Source: Acinetobacter calcoaceticus DSM 30006 = CIP 81.8 (GTDB taxonomy: Bacteria > Pseudomonadota > Gammaproteobacteria > Pseudomonadales > Moraxellaceae). Taken from it: 64,000 nucleotides of DNA. The notes under the pieces were generated by a model, which ran no database searches, had not been told where the DNA came from, and saw only the letters and a program-made list of their open reading frames with translations. Both the position numbers and the translations under genes were made by a program. Where the stretch lies: contig NZ_KB849780.1 of assembly GCF_000368965.1 (NCBI RefSeq), positions 620,145 to 684,144 on the forward strand, written 5' to 3'. Below, in pieces: positions 25,168-34,308 of this stretch (position 1 is the stretch's first letter; the number at the start of each line of letters is the position of its first letter).

Positions 25168-26754
25168 CTATTCGGTTAAAGAAAATGACTCGCGAATGCC
25201 ACAACTTTCAACAAACATTTGATCATGTGAAACTAGTAATACAGCACCTTCATAACTCTGAATAGCACTAGCTAATAATTCTCTAGATTCAATATCTAAA
25301 TGATTTTCGGGTTCATCTAATAACAGGAGTTCGGGGGGAGGGTGTATCTGGCTAAGTGCCAATAAAGCTACTTTGAGTTTTTCTCCACCACTTAGTTGCG
25401 ACAAGAAATAAGTACTTTTATCACCGCGAATTCGAAGTTGACCTAATAAATTTCTCCATTCTAATTCTGAAAGCTCGTTATTCATGTGAGTTAAATTCTC
25501 AATAACAGTCATCTCATCACATAAAAAGCTAAAGTTTTGATCGAGATAAAAACACTTTACAAATAATTGAATGCTGTTACAGGGCTGATTTTTCTGTGCA
25601 TTGATTGCTTTAAGCAAAGTTGACTTTCCAATACCATTTTGACCCGTTATGTGAATTTTTTCGGCTGCATGTACAGCTAAATCTATTGGTTGTTGAGTCC
25701 CATAGTTCAGTTTGAGTTTTTTAATTCGAAGAATTTCGCCAGATTTTTTATGAAAAGTGGGGAAGACAAACTGTTGTGGTTTGACGGTTTCAAGATGCAT
25801 TTTTTTGTCTTTTAAGTCATTTTGACTATTTGAGATTTGACGTTGATGCTGAGACTGTATAGCCGCAATGCTTTGGCCCGCTTGTTCCTTTTTAAAGTCG
25901 AGCAAAATTTTGGCTTGAGAATTTGACTCTCTTAATTTATTGCCAGCACGTTCACGTTTCTGAGCTTTCATTAATACTTCATGTTGCTTTTGCTTCATGT
26001 GCTTAACTTCACGTTGGTTTTGTTGAACAGATTGTTCTAAAGCCGCAATGTTAGTTTGATACTGTGCATAAAATTGTTCATAGTTTCCTGTTGTGTGATG
26101 TAAGCCGTGTTCATTTAAATGATAAATATGGTTTACTTCGTTCAACAAAGTTCGGTCATGACTAATGATAAGTGCACCTGCTGGGTGTGTTCTTAAATGG
26201 TCAATTAACCATTTTCTAGAGTCTTGATCTAAATGATTGCTAGGTTCATCAAGAAGTAAGTAGTGATCTGATTTTAAAAATAAGCAGCTTAATGCCAATT
26301 TAGTTTTTTGACCTTCGCTTAGGTTTTTAACTGGGAAGTCTAAATTAGTGGGCAAATGAGCGGATTCTAAGAGGGTATTCCATAAGTTAGGTAAATCCCA
26401 TTTGCCTTCCAGTAAATCATAATCATTGAAACTGGCAACACCTTGCTCAACTCTTTTAAAAGCTTGATAAATGTCTAAGATATCTAATGCTTCAGCTATG
26501 GTCAGTCCAGTTAACCGATGCAATTGAGGTAAATATGCATGTTTTATATGCCAAGATATTTGTCCAGATGTAAGACTTGAATCTGATTTAAGCATCTGAT
26601 TTAACATTTGCATAAGCAAGGATTTGCCCTGACCATTACGGCCAATTAAGGCAGACACTTGATTCGATTCAAGGCTAAAATTGAGTTGTTTAAACATGAC
26701 TTTAGAAGAAAATTCTAAAGTCAGCTGTGATATTACACATGCCTGCTGAGTCAT
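25168..26754 (-). CDS. ABC-F family ATPase
   Basis: A 528-residue protein with two ATP-binding cassettes and no membrane segments. First cassette: Walker A GRNGQGKS (residues about 38-45), signature LSEGQKTKLAL, Walker B YLLLDEPSNHLD. Second: Walker A GQNGIGKST (about residue 371), signature LSGGEKLKVAL, LLLLDEPENHLD. A charged coiled linker (QREVKHMKQKQHEVLMKAQK) lies between. ABC-F proteins act on the ribosome and some give antibiotic protection; this one is closest in feel to the YheS/Uup housekeeping type, and resistance should not be assumed. Confidence 0.9.
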   Translation of the reverse strand: MTQQACVISQLTLEFSSKVMFKQLNFSLESNQVSALIGRNGQGKSLLMQMLNQMLKSDSSLTSGQISWHIKHAYLPQLHRLTGLTIAEALDILDIYQAFKRVEQGVASFNDYDLLEGKWDLPNLWNTLLESAHLPTNLDFPVKNLSEGQKTKLALSCLFLKSDHYLLLDEPSNHLDQDSRKWLIDHLRTHPAGALIISHDRTLLNEVNHIYHLNEHGLHHTTGNYEQFYAQYQTNIAALEQSVQQNQREVKHMKQKQHEVLMKAQKRERAGNKLRESNSQAKILLDFKKEQAGQSIAAIQSQHQRQISNSQNDLKDKKMHLETVKPQQFVFPTFHKKSGEILRIKKLKLNYGTQQPIDLAVHAAEKIHITGQNGIGKSTLLKAINAQKNQPCNSIQLFVKCFYLDQNFSFLCDEMTVIENLTHMNNELSELEWRNLLGQLRIRGDKSTYFLSQLSGGEKLKVALLALSQIHPPPELLLLDEPENHLDIESRELLASAIQSYEGAVLLVSHDQMFVESCGIRESFSLTE

Positions 26755-26971
26755 AAAAACCTCATAAATACAGGATGTACAAAATAGGAAAAAGCAGTTT
26801 TAAGCAGAGACGTTAAATCACAAAAAATAGTCTATTTTGCACATCAAAAAAAGAAAAAATGATGAGAAAAAAGACTTACTTCATTGGCGTGACTCACGAA
26901 ATTGAAACAATAAGAACTATTCTATCTGGGTTTTTAGTTAGTGTAAAATTTATACAATCTATTTTATTAAA

Positions 26972-26994
26972 AAACCCAATCATTGGATTGGGTC
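26972..26994 (-). terminator. terminator of the universal stress protein gene
   Basis: AACCCAATC / GGATTGGGTC stem downstream (minus strand) of the 27013 gene, with a T-run on the minus strand. Confidence 0.75.
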
Positions 26995-27012
26995 TTGTGC
27001 ATCTAAAACAGT

Positions 27013-27456
27013 TTATTCTTTTACAACCAATACCTGAATTTTAGTACTGTTTAAAACATCTTGAGCAAAACTACCCAAAATAAGTTTTTGGAAGCCTTTG
27101 CGACCATGAGAACCAATCACAATCAAATCGGAACCTAAGCCTTCTACAGCTTTTAAGATACCGTCTGAAGAAATTTCACCTTGTATAATCTGAATTTCGG
27201 CATCAATACCTTCTTCGGCGCATAAAGCTTTTACTTTTGCGAGAGTTTTTTCTGCATTCGCGCGGGCTTCAACAAAATAATCTTTTACAACAGGTGAGAT
27301 GTAATAAAAATCTACACCGCTAAAAGGATCTACTGCAACTAAGCTAATAGCAGTCAATTTACTTCCAAAAGCTTTAGCAATATGAGCTGCTTGTCTTGCT
27401 GCTGCTAAAGAAATTTCAGAACCATCGACAGGTACAATAATATGTTGGTAATTCAT
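27013..27456 (-). CDS. universal stress protein (UspA family)
   Basis: A 147-residue UspA-fold protein with the N-terminal YQHIIVPVDGSEISLAAARQA and the ATP-binding signature GSHGRKGFQKLILGS near the C-terminus, followed by the last strand VQVLVV-like (IQVLVVKE). The G-x2-G-x9-G(S/T) nucleotide motif is intact, so it should bind ATP. Such proteins build up in stationary phase and under oxidative or respiratory stress. Single-gene unit with terminator. Confidence 0.92.
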   Translation of the reverse strand: MNYQHIIVPVDGSEISLAAARQAAHIAKAFGSKLTAISLVAVDPFSGVDFYYISPVVKDYFVEARANAEKTLAKVKALCAEEGIDAEIQIIQGEISSDGILKAVEGLGSDLIVIGSHGRKGFQKLILGSFAQDVLNSTKIQVLVVKE

Positions 27457-27740
27457 AATGTTATTCCTCTTATTTACAGTTGTTATATGTATGAAGCATT
27501 TATTAATTAAAGATTAACATATTTCATTCTCGGTAAACATCTATTCGACTAAAGGAAAGAAAAATTAAATAAAATTACTTTAAATCAATTGGTTGTGTTT
27601 ATTATTCTATCGACTGTGATGGAGTTTAAGAGCTATTGCTGAATAATTGATAATATTTACATGAAAATTACAAAAAATTACCGTTCATATTTCTGTCATA
27701 TAGAAAACGTATAACAAAATAGTAAACTAAGGGGAGAGTG

Positions 27741-27974
27741 ATGAAGATGGCTGATTTAACAGCAAAGAAAATCAATAAACTCATTGAAGAGTTTCGTCAA
27801 ACAGGTAAAGAACCAGAAAAATTAGTCGTTGGTTATAAAACGTATGCCAGACTGATGACCGAAGATAAATTTGCAGAAAAAGTTGTCCCTTCACTAGAAA
27901 ATTCAAAAGAGCGGTTATATAAAAATTTAAAAATTAAACTTGTGACTGAAAAGCATTACTTTGAAATTAAATAA
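27741..27974 (+). CDS. small hypothetical protein (77 aa)
   Basis: A 77-residue basic, soluble protein. GGGGAG (27731-27736) precedes ATG 27741; ATG 27747 would also serve. The sequence (KKINKLIEEFRQTG, PEKLVVGYKTYARLM) looks like a helical and short-strand phage- or capsid-type small protein, but I have no firm match. No partner gene is nearby. Confidence 0.55.
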   Translation: MKMADLTAKKINKLIEEFRQTGKEPEKLVVGYKTYARLMTEDKFAEKVVPSLENSKERLYKNLKIKLVTEKHYFEIK

Positions 27975-28149
27975 AATTTATGTGAAATACATCACTGTTT
28001 ATTAAAGCAAAGTAACACTAAATAAGTTTAATAACATGTTCAATGTATAGTGATACAAATTAATAGTGTAATCAACATTTGAAAACAGCAATCGTTTATA
28101 AACTCGATAGAATAAATTGCTTTTATTTTAAGTAGTGGAATAAATTGAA

Positions 28150-28323
28150 ATGCCAACACTCAGTGTAATTATATTTTATGTTTTAGCTATATTAGGCACT
28201 GTTGCCATCATTTATGGATTAGTCAGTTTAAGTGTTTTTTTAATTGTTATTGGATTAGCTCTATTATTTGCAGCATTATTATTAAAAAAAGAATTTAAAT
28301 TAGATATTTCGTTCTGGAAATAA
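28150..28323 (+). CDS. small two-helix membrane protein (57 aa)
   Basis: A 57-residue protein from ATG 28150 to TAA 28321. Two hydrophobic segments (SVIIFYVLAILGTVAIIYG and a second Leu/Ile/Val-rich helix) are joined by a short turn, followed by a basic tail (KKEFKLDISFWK). The hydrophobic composition over its whole length supports a real membrane peptide. The ribosome-binding site is weak. Too short for most gene finders. Function unknown. Confidence 0.5.
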   Translation: MPTLSVIIFYVLAILGTVAIIYGLVSLSVFLIVIGLALLFAALLLKKEFKLDISFWK

Positions 28324-28591
28324 ATATAATATGTATTTATATTTTTAATTGTCTATAAAACTGTTTCAATAGAGCTGAAACGAAAAATTTCAGTTCTAAA
28401 AAGATTAAATTAGTTTTTATGATGAATATTGATGTAATAACGTTTTTTTGATCGAAATTATTACAATAAAATATAAAAGTAGAAAATTTTAAATTTATTT
28501 AAGTATTTAAAAATAAAAAAGTTTCATTTAGGATGAAAGTAAAATTGTAAAAGCGTTTGTAGCGATTAAACAATAACAAAGCGAGGTGAGC

Positions 28592-29035
28592 ATGGCTTAT
28601 AAGTATGAGTATGCAGGGTTCTGGTTAAGATTTGGTGCAATGATTATTGATACTCTTATTCTTTTTTTGGCAGTTATTCCTGCGGCTTGGATTTTTTATC
28701 AAGGGGATTATGATTTAGTTTTTGCCACGGGCTTAAGTGCGAAACCACAAAATTATTGGTTCGATCTGATCGTGAACTATGTATTCCCTTTATTGTATTC
28801 AATTTTATGTTGGCTGTATTTTGCAGGTACTCCAGGTAAGCGATTGATGCGATTAAAAGTTTTAGATGAAAAAACAGGCAATAAGCTAACAGTCATGCAG
28901 AGTATTATTCGATATATTGGCTATATTCCATCAATTTTAGTCTTTGGTATTGGTCTTTTTTGGGTCGCGTTTGATGCTAAAAAACAAGGCTGGCATGACA
29001 AAATGGCAAAATCAGTTGTAGTAAGAGAGCTATAA
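28592..29035 (+). CDS. RDD-family membrane protein
   Basis: A 147-residue inner-membrane protein with three to four helices. The RDD-type residues are present at the start (AGFWLRFGAMIIDTLIL), and the later PGKRLMRLKVLDE and WVAFDAKKQGWHDKMAKSVVV segments are typical of the family. RDD proteins may act as Na+/H+ antiporters or auxiliary subunits; role here unknown. ATG 28592 is used; a GTG six bases upstream lies in the ribosome-binding region. Confidence 0.85.
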   Translation: MAYKYEYAGFWLRFGAMIIDTLILFLAVIPAAWIFYQGDYDLVFATGLSAKPQNYWFDLIVNYVFPLLYSILCWLYFAGTPGKRLMRLKVLDEKTGNKLTVMQSIIRYIGYIPSILVFGIGLFWVAFDAKKQGWHDKMAKSVVVREL

Positions 29036-29046
29036 GAAATAAGATG

Positions 29047-29092
29047 AAAAAGCGTTCATAGCATTGAAAATAAGGGCTATGAACGCTTTTTT
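29047..29092. terminator. strong terminator between convergent genes
   Basis: AAAAAGCGTTCATAGC pairs over 16 bp with GCTATGAACGCTTTTT around a 13-base loop, between the RDD gene and the minus-strand benE gene. It is symmetric enough to serve both strands. Confidence 0.85.
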
Positions 29093-29093
29093 A

Positions 29094-30269
29094 TTAACTT
29101 TTTTTGACTTTAAGTTTTAAAATAAAATATACAACTACACCCACTACCAGTCCCCAAAAGGCTGATCCAATACCGAAAAATTGAATGCCCGAAGCACTAC
29201 ATAAAAAGGTAAATAATGCAGCTTCACGGTCTTCAACTTGAGCAAATGCGATTGCAATGTTGTGGCTGATCGTACCAAATAATGCAATGCCGGCTAAAGC
29301 TACAATAAAGATATGTGGAAAAGACATGAGTAAGCCTGTCAGTGTTGTGGCAAACAGGCCCATTAAAATGTAGAAAAAACCACAGCTCATGCCTGCAATA
29401 TATCGTTTACTTGGGTCAGGGTGGACTTGATCGTCTAAGCTTACAGCCGCACTAATCGCAGCAATATTTACGCTATAACATCCAAAAGGTGCAAGCACAA
29501 CTTGGGTTAAACCTGTCCAGCCAATCAGTTGATTAACATGCGGTTTATAGCCATAACTTTTAATCATGGCAATTCCGGGTAAATATTGCGAAGCCATGCT
29601 AATCACAAAAAGTGGCAGAGCTAATCCCAAAAGTGCTGACCAGCTAAATTTAGGACTAATCCAAACAGGTCTAGCCAAAGACCACTGAAGTGTAGGCATA
29701 TGAAATTCTAAAAAGACAGGGCACAGGGTAATACCCGCAAGTGCTGTGAATACAATGCTATAGCGGGGCCATAATCTTTTTGTAATTATATAAATGGCGA
29801 GTAAGGATAAAACGAATTCCCAATCATTTTGCAAACTGGCGAACAGGGAAATACCAAATTTGAGTAAAACACCTGCAAGCATGGCACTGGTTAAGCTTTG
29901 AGGAATATATGAAAGTGCTTTTTGAAATATACCTGAAAAGCCTAAAATAGCAGTCAGTAAACCACCCACTAAAAAAGCACCAATGGCTTCATTTAAGCTA
30001 TAGCCACTGCCTGTTGCCATAATTAAAGCGAGGCCTGCGGTTGACCATGCTGTCGCTACAGGATATTTAAATTTCCAAGAAAGTATGAATCCGGATAAAC
30101 CAATACCTAAGCCTAAAGCCCAAAACCATGAGGTAATTTGCTCGGGTGAAGCACCTAAAGCTTGAGCCGCCTGAATCACTAAAATGGCTGAAACACTAAT
30201 ACCTATTAAAAAAGTAATAAAGCCAGCAAATACGGCTGGAATCGAGAAATCTTGAAGAATCTTTTGCAT
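29094..30269 (-). CDS. benE: BenE-family benzoate/H+ symporter
   Basis: A 391-residue inner-membrane transporter with about 12 helices and the BenE pattern (PAVFAGFITFLIGISVS at the N-terminus, then PVATAWSTAGLALI, AGIALFGTI and a terminal VVGVVVYFILKL). It takes up benzoate or related aromatic acids by proton symport. No benzoate degradation genes are in this window, so it stands apart from a ben cluster. It is divergent from an Lrp/AsnC regulator. Confidence 0.88.
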   Translation of the reverse strand: MQKILQDFSIPAVFAGFITFLIGISVSAILVIQAAQALGASPEQITSWFWALGLGIGLSGFILSWKFKYPVATAWSTAGLALIMATGSGYSLNEAIGAFLVGGLLTAILGFSGIFQKALSYIPQSLTSAMLAGVLLKFGISLFASLQNDWEFVLSLLAIYIITKRLWPRYSIVFTALAGITLCPVFLEFHMPTLQWSLARPVWISPKFSWSALLGLALPLFVISMASQYLPGIAMIKSYGYKPHVNQLIGWTGLTQVVLAPFGCYSVNIAAISAAVSLDDQVHPDPSKRYIAGMSCGFFYILMGLFATTLTGLLMSFPHIFIVALAGIALFGTISHNIAIAFAQVEDREAALFTFLCSASGIQFFGIGSAFWGLVVGVVVYFILKLKVKKS

Positions 30270-30402
30270 AGCTAAATGTTCTAAATCCCTGAAAAATTAA
30301 TATGTTTCTGTCTTTGCTTTCAGCTAGGTAAATCTAACAATTTTTTTTAAGAAGGTGCTTTCTATTTTTTACTTAAAATAGAAATAATATTTTCAAAATA
30401 TT

Positions 30403-30419
30403 GAATAATGCTATTATTC
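30403..30419 (+). promoter_or_regulatory. possible Lrp/AsnC operator
   Basis: GAATAAT-GCT-ATTATTC, a 7-3-7 perfect inverted repeat just upstream of the Lrp-type regulator and in the divergent spacer with benE; probably its own binding site. Confidence 0.45.
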
Positions 30420-30455
30420 CTTTCGTAAATAATACTAAATTTGGGATATTGTTTT

Positions 30456-30929
30456 ATGGATGAACAAACTGAAAATTTGTCACCACTTGAATTGAAAATT
30501 ATGCGTGCTTTACAAGAAAATGGGCGCTTAAGTAATGCTGAACTGGCCAAACTTGTAGGTATAAGTACTTCTTCTTGTTGGAATCATACACAGCGTCTTT
30601 TTAAAATTGGGGCAATTCTAGATGTGCGTGCTCGGATCAATCCGAGCATGGTGCAGCGTGATACGGTAGTACTCGTTGGTGTGGTTTTAGACCGCTCAAC
30701 GCCTGATAGCTTTCAGGCATTTGAACAAGCATCTGGTGATTTGGAAAATGTTTTGGAATGTTATCTGGTGGCGGGAGAGGTCGATTATTTTTTAAAAATT
30801 CGTGTTAAAGATTTAGCTGCTTTTAACCGATTTCATAGTGAAAAAATTATTGCTTTACCGGGGGTAAGACAAGTCAGAACATTTTTTGTGCTCAATGAAG
30901 TTAAAACAGATGGCATGCTGGCATTTTAG
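30456..30929 (+). CDS. Lrp/AsnC-family transcriptional regulator
   Basis: A 157-residue regulator with an N-terminal winged helix (SPLELKIMRALQENGRLSNA then LVGISTSSCWNHTQRL, residues about 8-45) and the C-terminal RAM domain (VLVGVVLDRS, ECYLVAGEVDYFLKI). It should bind an amino acid. A LysE-type exporter gene (leuE-like) ends just after it, in convergent orientation; exporters of this kind are commonly controlled by such regulators. The frame reaches a TTG 15 bases upstream; the ATG is preferred. Confidence 0.9.
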   Translation: MDEQTENLSPLELKIMRALQENGRLSNAELAKLVGISTSSCWNHTQRLFKIGAILDVRARINPSMVQRDTVVLVGVVLDRSTPDSFQAFEQASGDLENVLECYLVAGEVDYFLKIRVKDLAAFNRFHSEKIIALPGVRQVRTFFVLNEVKTDGMLAF

Positions 30930-30978
30930 CAGTTCATTATGTTTTAACTTTATAAATGCAAAACTAGGGTGAAGATTA

Positions 30979-31629
30979 TTAGATTGTTGAGGTTGCCAGT
31001 TTTAAACCGAATCCGAAAAATAGAATCCCTACTAAAAAAATACTACTTGCTGCAATTTTATGGTTCTGTTTAAAAAATGCTGAAAGTTTAATTCCAGAGA
31101 AGATTAATGCAGTTAAATAACTAAAGCTAATCACCTGTAAAATAATCGCTAAAATTAAAAAGCTTAGTGCGGGATAGGCATAGTCGGGTTCAACAAATTG
31201 AACAAAGAAAGATAAGAAAAATAAAATCGCTTTCGGGTTGAGTAAACTAATACTTAATGCTGTTTTATAAGGATGAATTTTATCTAAAGCTGGTAAATCA
31301 GCCATTTCAGGTTGTGGTTGATTACGTTGTTTCCAGCGTTGAATACTACCTTGTAAGAGCTTAAAGCCTAGATAAGATAGATAAAGTGCACCTGTTAATT
31401 TAAGAATAACAAATACCCATGGGAATGCTTTTAATAAAGAGGCTGCACCTAGTACGGTACAAAGCATTAAAATAAGATCACCGGTAAAAATACCTAACGC
31501 ACCCATATATCCAGTTTTAATGCCGTAACGTGAAGCAATTGACATCACATAAAGAGAATTGGGCCCCGGCAATAACACAATTAGGAATGTACCAATAATA
31601 TATGTTGTTAAATCTGTTATGCCGAACAC
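30979..31629 (-). CDS. leuE: LeuE-like leucine/amino acid exporter
   Basis: A 216-residue inner-membrane protein of the LysE/RhtB family with six hydrophobic segments. The N-terminal VLLPGPNSLYVMS and the block LNPKAILFFLSFFVQF match E. coli LeuE closely. It is thought to export leucine and related amino acids when their level is high. The nearby Lrp-type gene may regulate it, though it is convergent and the link is inference. Confidence 0.82.
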   Translation of the reverse strand: MFGITDLTTYIIGTFLIVLLPGPNSLYVMSIASRYGIKTGYMGALGIFTGDLILMLCTVLGAASLLKAFPWVFVILKLTGALYLSYLGFKLLQGSIQRWKQRNQPQPEMADLPALDKIHPYKTALSISLLNPKAILFFLSFFVQFVEPDYAYPALSFLILAIILQVISFSYLTALIFSGIKLSAFFKQNHKIAASSIFLVGILFFGFGLKLATSTI

Positions 31630-31646
31630 GATAAACCCAATAAAAA

Positions 31647-31677
31647 ACCGATTTTTGCCATGATAACAAAAATCGGT
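31647..31677 (-). terminator. transaldolase terminator
   Basis: ACCGATTTTTG / CAAAAATCGGT around a nine-base loop, with a six-T run on the minus strand, just after the transaldolase stop and before the leuE start. Confidence 0.85.
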
Positions 31678-31700
31678 GATTTTGTATGAAAAGTGAAGTT

Positions 31701-32690
31701 TTAAGGTTTAATTTCCGCATCAATTCCAAAAGATTGACGTAATAAGAAACTTAATTGGTCACGGGCTTTAATAAAGCCATCAACACCACCTTGTAAAAGT
31801 TGGAATGCCATTAAGTCATGATTAAGTTCGTCTTTAAAACTTTGTTCATCTTGAACGGGTCTAACAATAGCATCTGCTTGCTTTGATTTAGTTGCATCAA
31901 GAGCTGCATCAACTGTACGTGTATCTTGCTCGAGCTGGGTAAGTAAGCCCGGAGAGATCGTTAGCAAATCACAACCAGCAAGTCCAAGAACTTGATCGAT
32001 ACTACGGAAGCTCGCACCCATCACTTGAGTTGGAATATTTTGTTGCTTGTAGTAGTTATAGATTTTCTTAACTGACACCACACCTGGGTCTTTTTCGATT
32101 GGGTAAGAATCTACACCTTCAGCTTTTTTGTACCAGTCCAAGATACGACCTACAAATGGTGAAATTAAAGTTACTTTTGCATCTGCGCATGCTTGAGCTT
32201 GATGTAATCCGAAAAGGAGAGTGAGGTTACAAGCAATACCTTCAGCTTCGAGTACTTTTGCGGCTTGAATACCTTCCCAAGTCGACGCAATTTTAATAAG
32301 AATACGTGACTGATCAATACCGTAACCTTTGTAAAGTTCACATAATTCATGAGCTTTTTGAATGGTCGCTTCGGTGTTATATGAAAGTGCAGCATCAACT
32401 TCAGTCGAAACGCGACCTTCGATCAGTTTTAAAATTTCTACACCGAATTTTACGGTTAAAATATCAATGGTTCTTTCGATTAACTCATCGTTGCTATAGC
32501 CTTCTTCTTTGGCTTGATAATAAGCATCTTCAATGAGTTCTTTACTTTCTGGTTGTTCTGCTGCTGCCGTAATCAATGAAGGATTAGTCGTCGCGTCTAA
32601 TGGACGAAATTTACGAATTGCATCAAGGTCGCTACTGTCGGCAACAACGGTCGTTAGTGTTTTTAATTGGTCAAGTGCTGTATGAGTCAT
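31701..32690 (-). CDS. tal: transaldolase
   Basis: A 329-residue TalB-type transaldolase, the usual length. Typical blocks are DATTNPSLI near residue 32, the active-site Lys133 in ILIKIASTWEG (equivalent to E. coli Lys132), ACNLTLLFGLHQA and SPFVGRILDWYK. It transfers a dihydroxyacetone unit between sedoheptulose-7-phosphate and glyceraldehyde-3-phosphate in the non-oxidative pentose phosphate pathway, which Acinetobacter uses for biosynthesis because it ferments and uses sugars poorly. Confidence 0.97.
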   Translation of the reverse strand: MTHTALDQLKTLTTVVADSSDLDAIRKFRPLDATTNPSLITAAAEQPESKELIEDAYYQAKEEGYSNDELIERTIDILTVKFGVEILKLIEGRVSTEVDAALSYNTEATIQKAHELCELYKGYGIDQSRILIKIASTWEGIQAAKVLEAEGIACNLTLLFGLHQAQACADAKVTLISPFVGRILDWYKKAEGVDSYPIEKDPGVVSVKKIYNYYKQQNIPTQVMGASFRSIDQVLGLAGCDLLTISPGLLTQLEQDTRTVDAALDATKSKQADAIVRPVQDEQSFKDELNHDLMAFQLLQGGVDGFIKARDQLSFLLRQSFGIDAEIKP

Positions 32691-32820
32691 TGATATTCAA
32701 CATCTTCAGTAATAAATCTTATATTTTCTTTATAGCACAAAGTCTATTCATACTGTCGATATATCAATTGTTATATTTCAAAGAAAAACGTTTAGATTCT
32801 GCATCTAAATTGAAATAATT

Positions 32821-33717
32821 TTAAGGGACCTGTTGCATTCGTTGCTTACGGATATATTCAATAAGAAATCTGGCAGCGGCACCAAGCTCACTTTCACGAC
32901 TCCATACCAAATCTACGTAATATTCAAATCTTGGAGTGAAATCTAATAAATTCAATATTTTAAGCTTATTTTTAAGTTCAGGGTTTTCTTTAAACATTTC
33001 TTGAGGAAGAACACCCCAGCCCAGATCACGTAAAATCATTAAGCAAGCAGAGTGGTGGTTATCCGTACGCCAATAATGCTTTGAAAACAACAATTCAGGT
33101 TTTAATGTTTCATCTCGACTTGCCACTACAATTTGTCGTGTAGTGAGGATCTGTTCATAAGAAACCTGATTTTGGCTTGCAAGTGGATGTTCTTTTGAAA
33201 TAACGGGAATTAAAGCCTCACGTTTGAGCTCTACAAACTGTTCTCTGTTATCTAGATGCTCACGTTCAAACATGAGTGCAAGTTGGGCAGAACCATCTAA
33301 CAACATTTGAAGTGCATCTTCTTGGGGAGCAGAAACAATATTAATTTGTAGGTCAGGGAAACGACCCTCTAAAAGGCAAATATAATCGGTCCAGTTGGTG
33401 TGCAAGAGTTCAGATACAATCACAATGGTTAAGTTAGCTTCTAAACCTGTGCTTAATGCATGTGCATGTTGTTTCCATTGATTCATCTCAATCAAAAGTT
33501 GAGAAGTTTTTTCATATAACACCCGTGCTTCGTCAGTAGGGACGGGCTCACGACCTTTACGATCAAATAAGTTTAAGTCCAGATCAATTTCTAAGTTGGC
33601 AATAGACATACTTACAGCCGAAGGAACTTTTCCAAGTTTACGTGCTGCTGCTGCTGAAAAGGATCCAGTTTCAATCACGGCCTGAAACATGAGTAATTGT
33701 TCTTGATTAATATTCAT
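32821..33717 (-). CDS. aceR: LysR-type regulator AceR
   Basis: A 298-residue LysR-family regulator: N-terminal helix-turn-helix (LLMFQAVIETGSFSAAAARK and KVPSAVSMSIANLE) and a two-lobed effector domain. It is divergent from the AceI chlorhexidine pump gene with 89 bases between them, exactly the arrangement known for A. baumannii, in which AceR activates aceI in response to chlorhexidine and short-chain diamines. The symbol rests on this context and on aceI being clear. Confidence 0.88.
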   Translation of the reverse strand: MNINQEQLLMFQAVIETGSFSAAAARKLGKVPSAVSMSIANLEIDLDLNLFDRKGREPVPTDEARVLYEKTSQLLIEMNQWKQHAHALSTGLEANLTIVIVSELLHTNWTDYICLLEGRFPDLQINIVSAPQEDALQMLLDGSAQLALMFEREHLDNREQFVELKREALIPVISKEHPLASQNQVSYEQILTTRQIVVASRDETLKPELLFSKHYWRTDNHHSACLMILRDLGWGVLPQEMFKENPELKNKLKILNLLDFTPRFEYYVDLVWSRESELGAAARFLIEYIRKQRMQQVP

Positions 33718-33740
33718 CTGTCAAAAAAACTGAAAGAACC

Positions 33741-33755
33741 TGATTGGATTAATCA
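33741..33755. promoter_or_regulatory. candidate AceR binding site
   Basis: TGATT-GGATT-AATCA, an interrupted palindrome of LysR type (T-N11-A spacing) in the aceR-aceI divergent spacer. Assignment is by position. Confidence 0.5.
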
Positions 33756-33806
33756 ATATTATAAAAATAAAATGCACATTATCCAAGTATTATTGAGTAT
33801 TTAAAA

Positions 33807-34241
33807 ATGTTGATTTCCAAGAGAAGGATCATTCATGCAATCAGTTATGAAGGAATTTTATTGGTCATCATTGCGATTGCATTAAGTTTTATTTTTGATA
33901 TGCCTATGGACGTAACCGGAACACTCGGTGTGTTTATGGCAGTGGTTTCTGTTTTTTGGAATATGATTTTTAACCACTACTTTGAAAAAGTAGAGCATAA
34001 ATATAATTGGGAAAGAACAATCCCTGTAAGGATTTTGCATGCGGTTGGTTTTGAAGGCGGTTTGCTGATTGCAACAGTGCCGATGATTGCTTATATGCTA
34101 CAAATGAATGTCATTGATGCGCTTATTTTAGATATTGGTTTAACACTTTGTATTTTGGTCTATACCTTTATTTTCCAATGGTGTTATGACCATATCGAAG
34201 ATAAGTTTTTCCCTGAAGCAAAAGCTGCCTCACTGCACTAA
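33807..34241 (+). CDS. aceI: AceI proteobacterial antimicrobial (PACE) efflux pump
   Basis: A 144-residue inner-membrane protein of the PACE family: four helices in two similar pairs (RRIIHAISYEGILL and RILHAVGFEGGLL are the matching repeats). Glu15, shown to be essential for chlorhexidine export in A. baumannii AceI, is at the expected position. It exports chlorhexidine and polyamines (cadaverine, putrescine) with proton exchange. Regulated by the divergent aceR. Length and sequence fit AceI exactly. Confidence 0.95.
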   Translation: MLISKRRIIHAISYEGILLVIIAIALSFIFDMPMDVTGTLGVFMAVVSVFWNMIFNHYFEKVEHKYNWERTIPVRILHAVGFEGGLLIATVPMIAYMLQMNVIDALILDIGLTLCILVYTFIFQWCYDHIEDKFFPEAKAASLH

Positions 34242-34260
34242 ATTTATAAATCCTAAAATG

Positions 34261-34290
34261 AAATAAGCACCCAAATGGGTGCTTATTTTT
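34261..34290. terminator. terminator between aceI and the thiolase gene
   Basis: AAATAAGCACCC / GGGTGCTTATTT, loop AAAT, then TTTT; a strong hairpin that can act on both convergent genes. Confidence 0.85.
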
Positions 34291-34308
34291 TGTAGTTAGA
34301 TGTAGAAA

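Noticed and set aside
25168..26754. ABC-F antibiotic resistance gene
   Set aside because: The sequence looks like a housekeeping YheS/Uup-type protein, with no feature that points to a resistance subfamily; calling it resistance would be over-reading.
26859..27044. 61-residue plus-strand ORF
   Set aside because: It runs through the terminator of the universal stress protein gene and into its coding sequence on the other strand; no ribosome-binding site.
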